A stretch of DNA of 64,000 nucleotides, from contig NC_037090.1 of NCBI RefSeq assembly GCF_002994745.2, forward strand, positions 4,833,501 through 4,897,500. The letters are read 5' to 3'. The notes beneath the pieces were generated by a model. The model was not told the origin of the DNA, searched no databases, and was given only the letters and a program-made list of their open reading frames with translations. A program made the position numbers and the translations under genes. Below are positions 24,394 through 34,019 of this stretch, piece after piece. This stretch comes from Rosa chinensis. Taxonomy: Eukaryota > Streptophyta > Magnoliopsida > Rosales > Rosaceae. Each line of letters opens with the position of its first letter. The stretch's first letter is position 1.

Positions 24394-24410
24394 TGGCGCC
24401 GTTGCCGGGG
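24394..24410 (+). promoter_or_regulatory. Primer-binding site, tRNA-Asp type
   Basis: TGGCGCCGTTGCCGGGG starts 5 bases after the 5' LTR. It is complementary to the 3' end of plant tRNA-Asp(GUC) including CCA, as I recall that sequence. Confidence 0.85.
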
Positions 24411-25604
24411 ATTGAAAAATCACTTGTTAAATTGTGTCATTTATTGTATATATTTGTTGTTTAAAAATTGTTTGAAACTTAGTTTAAATTAACTAGGATG
24501 TTATTTATATTATTGAACACGAATTTTAATTGTAGGTTGTAAATTGAGAGGAATAGGTGAAGTCTCTTTTGTTAATATTGGCCTAAACCCCTTACTGGTA
24601 CCTAGCTCAGGTCCCTTAAGGTTGAGGGCGGCCTTTATTAACACTTGTTGAACTGTCTTCACACTTATGAACTTTTTCATCTTAGTAAGCATAGCCTATG
24701 TGGAATGGTGTCTAGGAATGGGACAACGTTCATGACGGGTTTTTGAATCCAGAAGTGCTTGCAAATGGGCATAAACCACAATGTGGGAGTAGCTCATGCC
24801 AAAATGGATTTTTCCTCTCGTGTTCGTCCTCCCCCACCTGGCCATTTCAGTAAGGTTGCCCAAACGATTTGAAAGGGAGTTTGTGTCTAGGCGACTATAC
24901 TTGGGCCGCACGTCCACTTGATTTACCGCTTGGAATTTGATTCGATATCAATAATGTTTATAATAAAAGAAATACTTGTGAATACTCTATACGTGTAAAT
25001 TATTTTGTTGTTTCACACTTTAAACTTGTAAAAATACTTTTCACGTTTTATACTCACTTGAGTACTTAACTTGTGTCTTATGTACAATATACTTGTTAAT
25101 TATACTTGTAGTTTGTAATTAATAGTTATACTTGTTTTTATTTTGTATTTCTTTGTTAATTATAGTTACTAACTTTATTTAATGTAGGTACTGTCTGGCT
25201 GCAAGACGTAAAATACAAGCGCTACTTGGGAGGCAACCCAATTCAGAATATAATCAGATTTGCTTTCTCTTTCCCTATTTCTTTTTATTTTTCAATTTTT
25301 CTCTTTAGTTTTTATTTTAGGATTTATTTTCGTAAATTTCATCCCTATATGCTTACTTATTTCATTGCATGCTTTTAATTGATTACATTGAAGATAATGC
25401 AATATTTAAGTGTGGGGGAAGAGATTTATATTTTTGTCTTTCATTTTGAGTCCAATATATATTTATATTTGTCTTTTATTTTTGAGTCCTTTATATAAAA
25501 AAAATAAATAAATAAATAAAAACTGCATTCATTCTGTCTTATTAAATTCAGCTATTTAAAAAAAAACAAAAAAAAAAAACAAAAAAAAAACTTTATACAC
25601 TATA
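24411..25604. other. 5' internal region of the LTR retrotransposon
   Basis: No gag-like coding sequence. It contains GGGAGGCAACCCA (25229-25241), an AGATTTGCTTTCT block, and TTAAGTGTGGGGGAAGAG near 25408-25425. All of these recur in the same order at 27428-27640, on the far side of the WOX gene and the small plus-strand ORF. A-rich and (AAAT)n-like sequence at 25496-25590 borders the WOX stop codon. Confidence 0.7.
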
Positions 25605-26216
25605 CTAAGCTATGTCTGCATTTCCGTAGGAGTTGAGGCTGAGCTCAAGGGAAATGCGAGAGTCACCGCCATAGCCGCTACCTCCCTCGGAAGTAGTCTT
25701 CATGTTGCCAAAGATGTCCTCACCATGCATGGGGAATAGTGGAAGGGTTTCAATCTCCTGGTGATATTCTCCTCGTTGTTCCATGATCGATCCATCAACA
25801 CCATAGCCGACACGTGACCCAAAGTTTAGATCAATGGATCTACCATCATCAGTAGAACTAGTGGATCCAAAATTGAGATCGAGAGATCCACCAACCGGAA
25901 CGTTCCGAAATTCCTTCAACTTCTGCCTCTCACGAGCCTTGAGGTTCTGGAACCAAAAGAAGACGTTTTTGTCCTCGATCTGCCCATACTGTTTCAGATG
26001 GAGGCAGATCTCTTGAATCTGCTCTGGAGTTGGGTACTTAAAACCCTTATCATAGTAAAGGCCCTTGAGGATTCTTAGTTGAGGCGGTGTGGGAGCCCAC
26101 CGGTTACTACTCCCGGCTGCTTGGATGCTTCCTCCCTCCTCGGTTGGTTGCTGGGCTTGTAATTCCATTTGTTGCTGGGTTTGTAACTCCATTAGTTGCA
26201 GAGTTCGTGGTTCCAT
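25605..26216 (-). CDS. WUSCHEL-clade homeobox (WOX) protein, captured inside an LTR retrotransposon
   Basis: Uninterrupted 203-codon gene on the strand opposite to the retrotransposon. WOX proteins are plant transcription factors that keep stem-cell niches and pattern organs. The homeodomain spans about 38-102: [20 protein letters not shown] at its start and [17 protein letters not shown] in helix 3, with the invariant W, F, N and R. After it come two [16 protein letters not shown] repeats, a WUS box TLPLFPMH (157-164) and an EAR-like repressor motif LELSL (190-194), so all functional modules of a WUS-clade factor are present. It is shorter than Arabidopsis WUS (292 residues) and has no intron. 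The start chosen ([10 protein letters not shown]) fits a 5'UTR of about 85 bases from the TATA box; an in-frame ATG at 26417 lies upstream of that box and is unlikely. I cannot say which WOX gene was the source. Confidence 0.93.
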   Translation of the reverse strand: MEPRTLQLMELQTQQQMELQAQQPTEEGGSIQAAGSSNRWAPTPPQLRILKGLYYDKGFKYPTPEQIQEICLHLKQYGQIEDKNVFFWFQNLKARERQKLKEFRNVPVGGSLDLNFGSTSSTDDGRSIDLNFGSRVGYGVDGSIMEQRGEYHQEIETLPLFPMHGEDIFGNMKTTSEGGSGYGGDSRISLELSLNSYGNADIA

Positions 26217-26326
26217 GTTGATGAAGAAAGGATTTGAGTTTCGAAAGAAAGGCTGAAGGGTTGAGAGAGAAAGGCTGGAACTCGGAAGAATTTTCTTTTG
26301 GAGTGAACAGTCGCTCAGAATGCACC

Positions 26327-26334
26327 TATTTATA
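26327..26334 (-). promoter_or_regulatory. TATA box of the captured WOX gene
   Basis: On the minus strand CTATAAATAGG (26325-26335) lies about 110 bases before the ATG at 26216. A G-box (CACGTG) occurs upstream at about 26443-26448. The gene therefore appears to have its own core promoter, independent of the LTR. Confidence 0.7.
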
Positions 26335-26450
26335 GAACGAGTGAGCAGATCTCCACCGTTGGATCGACGATCTCTGAGATTAAATCTACGCGTTGGATTA
26401 AAGTCACCCGAAAACACGGAAAAGCTGTTGGCTCGTGAAGGACACGTGGA

Positions 26451-26640
26451 GGAACCAAACTGATCTCGAGGAGCTGTGACAGATAAGCTACAGCCGAAAG
26501 CAGGTATGATTGCCGTAAATTAAGGAAAAGAAAGGACGCGTGGGGGAACCAAACGAATCTCGAGGAGCTGTGACAGACAAGCTACAGCCGAAAGCAGGTC
26601 TAATTGCCATAAATCCAGGAAAAGAAAGGAATATTTACGC
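26451..26640. repeat. Two-copy 94-bp tandem duplication upstream of the WOX gene
   Basis: GGAACCAAACTGATCTCGAG at 26451 recurs at 26545 as GGAACCAAACGAATCTCGAG. Both copies continue with GAGCTGTGACAGA, AAGCTACAGCCGAAAGCAGG and GGAAAAGAAAGGA, and both end near an ACGCGTGGGG motif. Confidence 0.88.
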
Positions 26641-26845
26641 GTGGGGGAGTTTTTCATGTGCATACGTGTTTCTTGGGCCGTGAACTGTCATAACTCTTCT
26701 CCTTCCTGGAGAAGCTTTGTTAAAACCGTGTGTTTGTTGAGATTTCTACCCTATTTTGTGCTTCATATATACATCCTTTTTTGTCTCCTCCAGATTTTAC
26801 TAAGGTTTTTCTAAGCGTGCAGTCTCAAATTCCTTCTACTTCCTC

Positions 26846-27376
26846 ATGGCTAGAACCAAGGTAACCCCTCGCAGGGGCGTCAATCAACGCCATGTTCTCT
26901 CTTTGGAGGAAGAAGGTCGTCAAGCGGCCACTAGAGCTGGGCTTACTCGTCCATGGGACCATCGTCCTATCCGTGAGCGTACCCGCAGTCCCCCTCCTCT
27001 GCCTCGTCGCTCTCCCAGACTGCATCCCGGAGAGTCTTCTTCCTCACCAGCTGCTCATGCTCCTCGGCCTATGGCCACCCTGGAAAGCTTGTCGGATTCG
27101 ATTGATGATTTGCGTTCCTCTCTCCGCGATGGTATTATGGTGACAGATTGGAGAGTCAATTGCATGATCGATTACATCTCTGAGATGAACTGCTCTTTGA
27201 TCCGCTGTCACACTGCAATAAACAAGCTTGCTCAGGAAGTCAATAACTTGCAGAGTTATCCTCCTGGGTTTCCTCGCAAGGACGCTACTGCATCACAACA
27301 TGAGGACCCGCCTCCGAAGGCTGAAACCAGCAAGAGGGCTGCCACTCGCCCGCATACCGCTCCTCCAAAGGAGTAA
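26846..27376 (+). CDS. Uncharacterised 176-residue ORF in the LTR retrotransposon
   Basis: Open ORF reading in the same direction as the LTRs and divergent from the WOX gene. The protein begins MARTKVTPRRGVNQRHVLSL, has a basic, Pro/Ser-rich N-terminal half and a shorter, more helical C-terminal half (SLSDSIDDLRSSLRDGIMVT ... INKLAQEVNNLQSYPPGF). I recognise no enzyme or gag motif, and no zinc knuckle. The N-terminal MARTK resembles the histone H3 tail only by a few residues. A weak TATATA at about 26766 lies 80 bases upstream. It could be an accessory retrotransposon ORF or a second captured sequence. Confidence 0.5.
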   Translation: MARTKVTPRRGVNQRHVLSLEEEGRQAATRAGLTRPWDHRPIRERTRSPPPLPRRSPRLHPGESSSSPAAHAPRPMATLESLSDSIDDLRSSLRDGIMVTDWRVNCMIDYISEMNCSLIRCHTAINKLAQEVNNLQSYPPGFPRKDATASQHEDPPPKAETSKRAATRPHTAPPKE

Positions 27377-29385
27377 ATGGAGGTACAAGTCTAGGCGGAA
27401 AGACTTTAAACATTAAGCGCTGCATGGGAGGCAACCCATTTCAACTGTAGCTGTGGAGGAGCCATCAAACGCAGATTTGCTTTCTTGAACTCTTCCTTCT
27501 ATTTTATTTTCTTGAATTTTAAGTTGTTTTAAGTTTCGTTGTGTTAACTTTCTCTTCTATGCTTGATTTATGCTTTGCATGATTTATATTTGTTTATACA
27601 TTGAGGACAATGCATGAATTAAGTATGGGGGAAGGATTATTGCTTTATTGTGTTTTTAGTAGTTAGTATATAAAAAAAAATTGAAAAATAGTTGATGTTG
27701 GATTGTGTTTTATTGTGTTTTTAGTTGATGTTGTGATACACTAAGGTATATTGGATTAAACATAGTCTTGAAAAAGGGTAGCTGTTTCAGTCCCATTGCA
27801 CATCGAGACTCCCTGTTCCCGTACCTAAGTGTTGAAATTAAATTAATTTAAAAAAAAAAAAAAATTTGTTGGTTTTAGAGTGTTTTTGTTTGTTTGAGTC
27901 TTAGGATGCTCCTACCGTCTAGGATGAACATGTCTCCGAATTCATGGCTGAAGGTTTTTACAATCAAAATAGGACTTAATTGAATTCTGTGGTTAATCGA
28001 CATTGTGATGCTTGTATGAAGATTTGAGATAGGATTGTAACTTGGTTCATTAAGCATGCTAGGATTAAGTCTGATTCATTTGACCCAAGTGAGTTGTTGA
28101 GCTAAAATACTTTCTTTTCGAGTGCTTATTGATAAATTCAGAATTTCATGGCTGTATTTGCAAAACCTCATCTTTCTTTGAAAATCCAATGATCATGTGC
28201 CATAGATTTTAATGGACTAGAGAGTACTAGAACTCGGCTGTTGTGACTGTCAAAACTTGTATGCCATAATATGCCCTGATCTTGGATAGGATAGAAGGCA
28301 TTAGGGTAACCACCATAGCCAAACAAGCATGTGTCCCCAATTGTGCCCGTCGTGGGACTCCTTAGAATGAACCCCTTTGAGCCTACGTTGAAAACCTTTG
28401 TTTCATCACCCTCACTACCCTACCATGAGCTTAGTACAGGATATCTCTACCCTTGTCTTAAGGACTTAGTAGAGCATGACATAGTATGTAGGGGTGACGA
28501 TGAAAGACAAGTGTGGGGTGGGAAAAAATCCAAGAAAAAAAAAAAAAAATTGCCTTGAAAAAAGGAAAGAAAGAAAGAAAGAAAAGCGGCAAAAGAGAAG
28601 AAAAAAAATTGAAAAGAAAACTCTTGGGAAAATGTTGAAGTGTGGTTTTGGACTTGCAAATTTGTAGAAGGCTCAAAGTTGAAAATTATGCCTTTGTCCA
28701 TTCCCATGTTGGTTAGAGTGAAGGTTTGGCCCAAAACAATGATATTTGGTCTACAAAAATGATGACATAAGGTGGTCCTTATATGCTCTGCTAGGTCCTT
28801 AGGATTTTTTGTATCCTTAATCTTCATTTCGAAAACCCTAGCTTAGCCCCATTACAACCTGTTTTAAGTGCTGACTTGATCCTTGAGATGGGCAGTCTTT
28901 GGTTAGTGGAGTCAGTTACGCAGTCGAGCTTATGGTTTAGGTCCATTTGTGCACTTAGTCATTTCATGAGGTCTTTAAAAATTCTTCACAAAATGTGTTT
29001 ATTGATGAAATATGCAAGCTGGTTGTTGCCTTACAATTTGTTCTCTTGCATATACTTGAGTGTGAAGCTTTTAAGCATAGCCATTTCTGAGAGAAAAATC
29101 GAGAGTATGCCCTGTGAGTTTGGATTGGACTTGTTCGAAACATGCTATCATTCACTGTATAACTTAAGTTCTCCATTTCTTGCTTAGTCATATGAATGTC
29201 ACAGGTTTATTAACCATGGAATTATCTTTGTGATTTTGATTAAGTGTTTAACGTGAAAGCCATGAGTTTGGAGTCTCTGAGACAACAGTTAGGAGCAATA
29301 GAGTCATTTACTTGCTTTTTGTCAAGTCTTTGTTCTGTTTTGGATTTTTTTTGTTTTGTTTTGCTAAGGGACTAGCAAAAGCTAA
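27377..29385. other. 3' internal region of the LTR retrotransposon
   Basis: Begins with a second copy of the block seen at 25218-25428 (GGGAGGCAACCCA at 27428, AGATTTGCTTTCT, then TTAAGTATGGGGGAAGG at about 27620). The rest is AT-rich and non-coding, with A-rich and GAAA-rich stretches at 28530-28620. No polyprotein motifs were found. Confidence 0.65.
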
Positions 29386-29398
29386 GTGTGGGGGAATT
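29386..29398 (+). promoter_or_regulatory. Polypurine tract of the LTR retrotransposon
   Basis: GTGTGGGGGAATT directly precedes the 3' LTR start TGATAGG. It is the expected plus-strand priming site. Similar TTAAGT(G/A)TGGGGGAAG strings lie at about 25408 and 27620. Confidence 0.8.
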
Positions 29399-30994
29399 TG
29401 ATAGGAGCATTTTAATGTGATATTTTAATAGTTAATTCCTCACATTTTGCTTAGTTAATTCCTTAACGAATCGATTTTTAACTCAATTTCTATTTTCTTA
29501 GGTACATTGGAGTAAATGATGGTGAAATGAGCATTATGTCCACACTTACCTACAAATGGTGGAGATAAAATTGAAGTAAATGAGTAGGAAATCCATCATC
29601 ATCATCACCCAAAAATATTCCATGTTTTAGGGTGTAATCATCATGTTTTCTCCATCATTTCTCACACTAATCCACCATCATCATCACCCAAAAACATTCC
29701 ATGTTTTAGGGTGTAATCATCATGTTTTCTCCATCATTACTCACACTAATTTACTCCATCTTTTCCAATTTCACTCTTCTTTCTCTTCCCTATATAAACA
29801 CCTTCTCCTCTCATTCCAAAACATATTCCTTCATCCATTCCATCTTCTTTGTCTCTCCATTTCCTTTCCATTTTTCCACAACATTCCTTCATCCATTTCA
29901 TCTTCTTTGTCTCTCCATTTCCTTTCCATTTTCCTTCTCCATTCTCTAGTTGCAAAGTTCTGCGTTTTCAAGCAAGGAGAGGAAGAAGAAGAAGGAGCCG
30001 TGAAGATCATATCCTCCATCATCCACCTTGAAGGCTTGCTTCCAAGATTCAAGATCCAACCATCTAGCTCTCCATCTCCATCTCCCCTCACGGTGTAATT
30101 CATTCTTTTTCCTTGTAATGATCTTTTGTTTTCCTTGTTTGAATTCATATGAACTTGATTCTAGTTAACAAATAATGTTAAGGGCAAAGTTTAAAGCCCG
30201 TTTATATGTTTTGAGATAAAGTTGTGATTTCTATATGTTGATTTTTATGTTGCTTATGTGGGTTTGTTTAATTAAATTTGCATGATAGAAAACTTTTGTA
30301 TTTTAATCTTATGTGGTTGCAAACACTTAGGGTTTTGATATAATTGGTGCTAGGTTTAAGAACATGAAATCGACTTTTCGTTTTGTGTAAACTTGAATCA
30401 AAGTAGTAAAGGTTTTGTGCAAAGACCGAATTTAATTAAAGAGGATTGCAATTAGGTGGACTTTTCCATACTAAGTTGTACACTTGAGTTGATAGCCTTT
30501 CTCTATGTCTAATGCGTTGAACATGTCATGATTGACTAGCTTTCTAGGGCTTGATTGCATGTTTGATAGGATTAATCTAGGTGCTTTCACTTAGGTTAAT
30601 TAGCATTGAAAAGTAAAATATGGGAAATCATTTTCTTTCGAATGTTTCACATGATCAACTCTTCTCTCATGACATTTAAAATCAACTATATGAATTGTAA
30701 TTGGATTTCTTGCATATGGATGTGGTTTTGATCCACCCTTGTATATATGTTTTTACATTTTCTTTATTTTATTTATCTTAATTTTCAATTCTATAATTCT
30801 TAAACCCCCCTCCCTTTTTATTTTGTTACTTGTATATATTTATATTCTTTATTTTATTTTTGTAAATAATACTTTTCTTTATTTGTTTCACAATTACAAG
30901 TGTACCCTCAATCCCCGGATAGAACGATCCCTATTTGCTTATACTACTAACGATATTTTCAGGGTTAAATTGCGCGCTTGCTTTGAGCGCGTCA
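29399..30994 (+). repeat. 3' LTR of the WOX-carrying retrotransposon
   Basis: 1596 bp, TGATAGGAGC ... GAGCGCGTCA. The TATA region is CCCTATATAAACACC near 29789. It matches the 5' LTR closely for about the first 450 bases and again in blocks, but differs strongly at about 30170-30340 and at the extreme 3' end. Confidence 0.9.
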
Positions 30995-31557
30995 CATAGA
31001 TTCATGTGGTACATGAGTGCTTCAGTCCTTCATACCCCACATAGATAAGATTATTGCGGTTAATGAATGACTGAGATTTACTCCAACAAATTTATAAACC
31101 TAAAGCTTGAAAAAATTCGGGGATCAATGCATACACATGGCCATCATCTCCAATAATCAATATATGATGCAAAATACAAAGCGAGCCTATGAATGAATGG
31201 CAGAACTACGAAACCACTTTGGATTTATTAAAGTATTTGAGAGTAAAGAAACAAATTAAAGATTTTACTATTTAAAGCTGAAAACAACCTATGAAATTAG
31301 CATCAAGTTTAAAATTATGAATTCTGATATGAAAAATTGCTTTATCCTAGTTTTACGAAATTTTTTTCTTTCTTTTTATTAATTTTTTTAATTTCTTGTT
31401 GATAGAGAAAATACTCCTATGTATAATAATTCAAACACTTGGTATTTTTTCAATGTGGATATGTTTGAGCCATTAGATTAAATAGAGGTTGGAGATTTTA
31501 TGAACTTCACGAACTTCATGACTTGCTCAATTTAGAGGAGCCGGATCCATCCAATAC

Positions 31558-31667
31558 AACATGATTGAACTAAGGGTGTTGAAACTGACAGACATTTCAT
31601 TAAAGAAAAGGTTGACACTAAGTTTATCTCTTCCCCTTTCGTCAACTAAAAAGAACAGTACGTTGAC
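31558..31667 (+). pseudogene. Ty1/copia relic, second piece
   Basis: Reading continues from 22302: after removal of the Mutator-like insertion the frame gives copia C-terminal sequence of the type HDxTKxVExDRHFIKEKxD. An in-frame stop is present. It ends at the TGA target duplication of the CACTA element. Confidence 0.85.
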
Positions 31668-31689
31668 TGACACTAGTACAAAAAGTTAA

Positions 31690-32220
31690 TCACACAACAC
31701 TAATCACACAACGGAACACAAATCATCTGTTGTGTGTTGAAGTCAGTTTAATCATACAACGGTGCTGGTTGAATTCTGTTGTGTGAATGCCAACAAAGTG
31801 ATAACTTTTTTATCAGAAATACATCACACAACGGAATTAAGTATTATCCGTCGTCTGAGTCATGAAAAATTTAGCGGCAGATTTCCCTCCACTCTTGATT
31901 CTTGGTTGCCTCTTGAAATCTGAAATTTGGGGTACTTGGTACAACTGTGCCTGAGATTTCCGTTGTGTGATTGAAAACTAGAAGCCAAATTTTGAGGAAG
32001 CTTGCTTGAATGTGTTTCACTAGGTAAACAAAGTGCAAGTTGTAGAAATTGGACAACTGAAGTTATACATTTCCATTGTGTGAAGTGGGAACATAGGCGG
32101 CAATATTTTGAGTGAAAATGCTGTAGGCGGTATGTTTCCCTCCATGTTTTGGTATTTTGATTTTATGTAGTACACTCAGACGACTGTTTGTTTCAGTTTC
32201 TGTTGTGGGAGTAACTTTGA
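31690..32220. repeat. Left subterminal repeat array of the CACTA element
   Basis: Repeated, variously oriented ACACAACGG(A/T) and complement (e.g. at about 31694, 31706, 31812). The mirror array at about 36850-37545 has more copies, with TATCCGTTGT and CAGACAAC. These are the type of sites bound by CACTA accessory proteins. Confidence 0.8.
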
Positions 32221-32314
32221 GAACATTTTGCTAGGTTTAATTGCCACATCGTGTTCGGAAGAAAAAAGCAAAACAAAACAAAACCCAGCAGTCCTCTCGA
32301 CCTTGTCGACGCTC

Positions 32315-32458
32315 TCTCCACATTCAGTCCTCTCTCTCATACCCTCTCTCAGTCTGAGCCAAAAGCTCAGAGCTTTCCCTTAATCCTCTCCACATTCAGT
32401 CCTCTCTCTCAAACCCTCTCTCAGTCTGAGCCAAAAGCTCAGAGCTTTCCCTTAATCC
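32315..32458. repeat. Two-copy 72-bp tandem duplication
   Basis: Two adjacent copies containing CCACATTCAGTCCTCTCTCT, CAGTCTGAGCCAAAAGCTCA and GAGCTTTCCCTTAATCC. They look like captured plant 5'UTR sequence inside the CACTA element. Confidence 0.85.
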
Positions 32459-32524
32459 TCTCATCCAAAACCCTCAAATTTCAAATCCCCTAATATTCAT
32501 CTCATCCAATTGCTTCTCCGATTC

Positions 32525-32780
32525 ACTACAAAAAAGAATTGCATTGACTTCACTACTTTGCGTCAGCAAGCAGTTGCCGTCGCCAAGAGTTGCTTATTTG
32601 CATCGGCAAAATTGGGCCGTCGCGAAAATATGGGAGGTCTGCGACTGCGTTAATGTGCCGTGGTAATAGCTCTCGCAAAACAATGATCTATGCTTCGGTA
32701 AAACTTTGCCGACGCAAAGCATTTTGTAAATTGCTGCTGCATGGAGGTGCCGTCGCGTTAATACTTATTTTGAGAAGCCC
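32525..32780. mobile_element. Fragment of a second CACTA family nested in the first
   Basis: CACTACAAAAAAG is followed by several copies of a different subterminal motif (TTGCCGTCGC, GCATCGGCAAA, TTGCCGACGCAAA). No matching right end is seen, so it is probably truncated. Confidence 0.5.
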
Positions 32781-33167
32781 ACTTATTCGATTAGAAAAAC
32801 ACAGTCTTTCTTTCTCTCTCTCTTCCTCCATTTGAAGCCTTCAGCTTTGTTTCTATTCTCTCTGGATCTGACTCGTAGCCGATTAATCTCCAGGCCTCGA
32901 CCAATCGTTAATTGAGGTTAGAAGTTGCTCGGATTTTGGTCAAATTGAAAACCCAAGCTTGAGCCCTTTGATCTCTCTCTTCGTCAAACCCTAAAATTTC
33001 ATTCCCAGATGCCAAGTTTTCTGCCAGTCTAGTCCCTGTCGAATCTATGCCTTATCTCCAGGCCTCCACCAAGGTAGTCTCTATTCCAACTTTTCCTTGT
33101 TCTCATTGATGTTGTTTCTGAATTTGATCTATTTTGATTTGGGTTTTTTGGTGCAAAAGGGACCCAG

Positions 33168-34019
33168 ATGGCTTTGGAATCCCATTCATTTGGATCGTAC
33201 AAAATCGACAGCAGGGAAGTGTTTTACGACACTAATCTATCGGATGCCTTGGTTAATTTGTGCTCTGTTGTTTCTGGTACCGTTCTTACTCTCTTATACT
33301 TATTAGAAATTTAGAATGTAGAAATAAGTATAAAAGTTGCAAACTTGATGACCAATTTCCCTCTTTTCTCTGCATGTCAAATCCTTTTGTTTTTGGTTTG
33401 AATTGAAATGGTGTTTTGGGTTCAGTCAAGACATTGTTTTGCTTATGAAAGTTGGAAAATTTCTTTCTTCTAGTGACTTTTGGTTGCTTGTAAAGAATGG
33501 TATATATGTGTTGAACTACTTGATTGACTGGATTTCATTTTTGAGTATGCATATCCATTATAGAAGAAAAGTGTTCCTCACTATGCTTGAATTTGGGTTT
33601 CTTTTGACACTGGAATGTAAGCAAATAATGGCCTGGTAGTTCCAATACTAATTAAGCACATACTGGGTGGACCCTGTTGAACATTCTACATGTATGTACA
33701 TCAGCGTATTGGAAACATGATTGTGCAGTGTATGTGTTTGTATGCTTGCACTAGCATGCCTATCCATTCCAGAGTACGTATTTGGATGAAGCCTCTTTTG
33801 CATGCAACTATATGAGTAGCAATTTTCTGTGGAATCATATACTTAATTTGGTAAGTTGTTCAATTTGTTTAATTTGACATCATGTACATGTGCTTGTCTG
33901 CCCAAAGCATGAAGTAAAGCGCTTTGTTGATCTCACTGTTGATGATATCAGTGATCTTTGGATAATAGCCAAAAGGTTGGCAGTCGGCTTGAGAGCTACC
34001 ACAAAGCAACATCTCTAAC
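33168..34019 (+). pseudogene. FHIT-like gene fragment captured in the CACTA element
   Basis: The exon from 33168 encodes MALESHSFGSYKIDSREVFY and ends at a GT donor near 33277. A second exon block at about 33885-34019 encodes HVLVCPKHEVKRFVDLTVDD, then after a one-base frameshift KVGSRLESYHKATSLTLMIQ. Both match the N-terminal half of plant FHIT (dinucleoside triphosphate hydrolase, HIT family). The HxHxH catalytic motif is not included, so no enzyme can be made. Confidence 0.85.

Larger units (their letters stand above)
22535..30994 (+). mobile_element. Non-autonomous LTR retrotransposon (LARD-like) carrying an antisense WOX gene
   Basis: This 8460-bp element is flanked by identical CATAG duplications (22530-22534 and 30995-30999). 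The 5' LTR is 22535-24388 and the 3' LTR 29399-30994. A tRNA-Asp-type primer-binding site follows the 5' LTR, and a purine tract precedes the 3' LTR. No gag, protease, reverse transcriptase or integrase is seen in the 5-kb interior, so it must move with proteins supplied by another element. The interior holds a WUSCHEL-clade gene on the minus strand and an unknown 176-codon ORF on the plus strand. Primer site and LTR style suggest the Ty3/gypsy superfamily. Confidence 0.92.
22303..31548. mobile_element. Mutator-like MITE, split by the LTR retrotransposon
   Basis: The left arm is 22303-22534 and the right arm 31000-31548. The ends are inverted repeats: GGATTCGGCTCCTCTAAA at left and the complement of GGATCCGGCTCCTCTAAA at right. 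Further arm similarity (AAGTCATGAAGTTC, TTTAATCTAAT) extends over about 90 bases. The flanking 9-bp duplications ATCTAATAC (22294-22302) and ATCCAATAC (31549-31557) differ by one base. Without the insertion it is about 780 bp and non-coding. The 9-bp duplication and long arms indicate a Mutator-type element. Confidence 0.85.

Noticed and set aside
26217..26417. Upstream in-frame extension of the WOX protein to 26417
   Set aside because: That ATG lies before the likely TATA box and transcript start, and the added residues do not resemble WOX N-termini.
26846..26865. MARTK start taken as a histone H3 tail
   Set aside because: Similarity stops after a few residues and there is no histone fold downstream.
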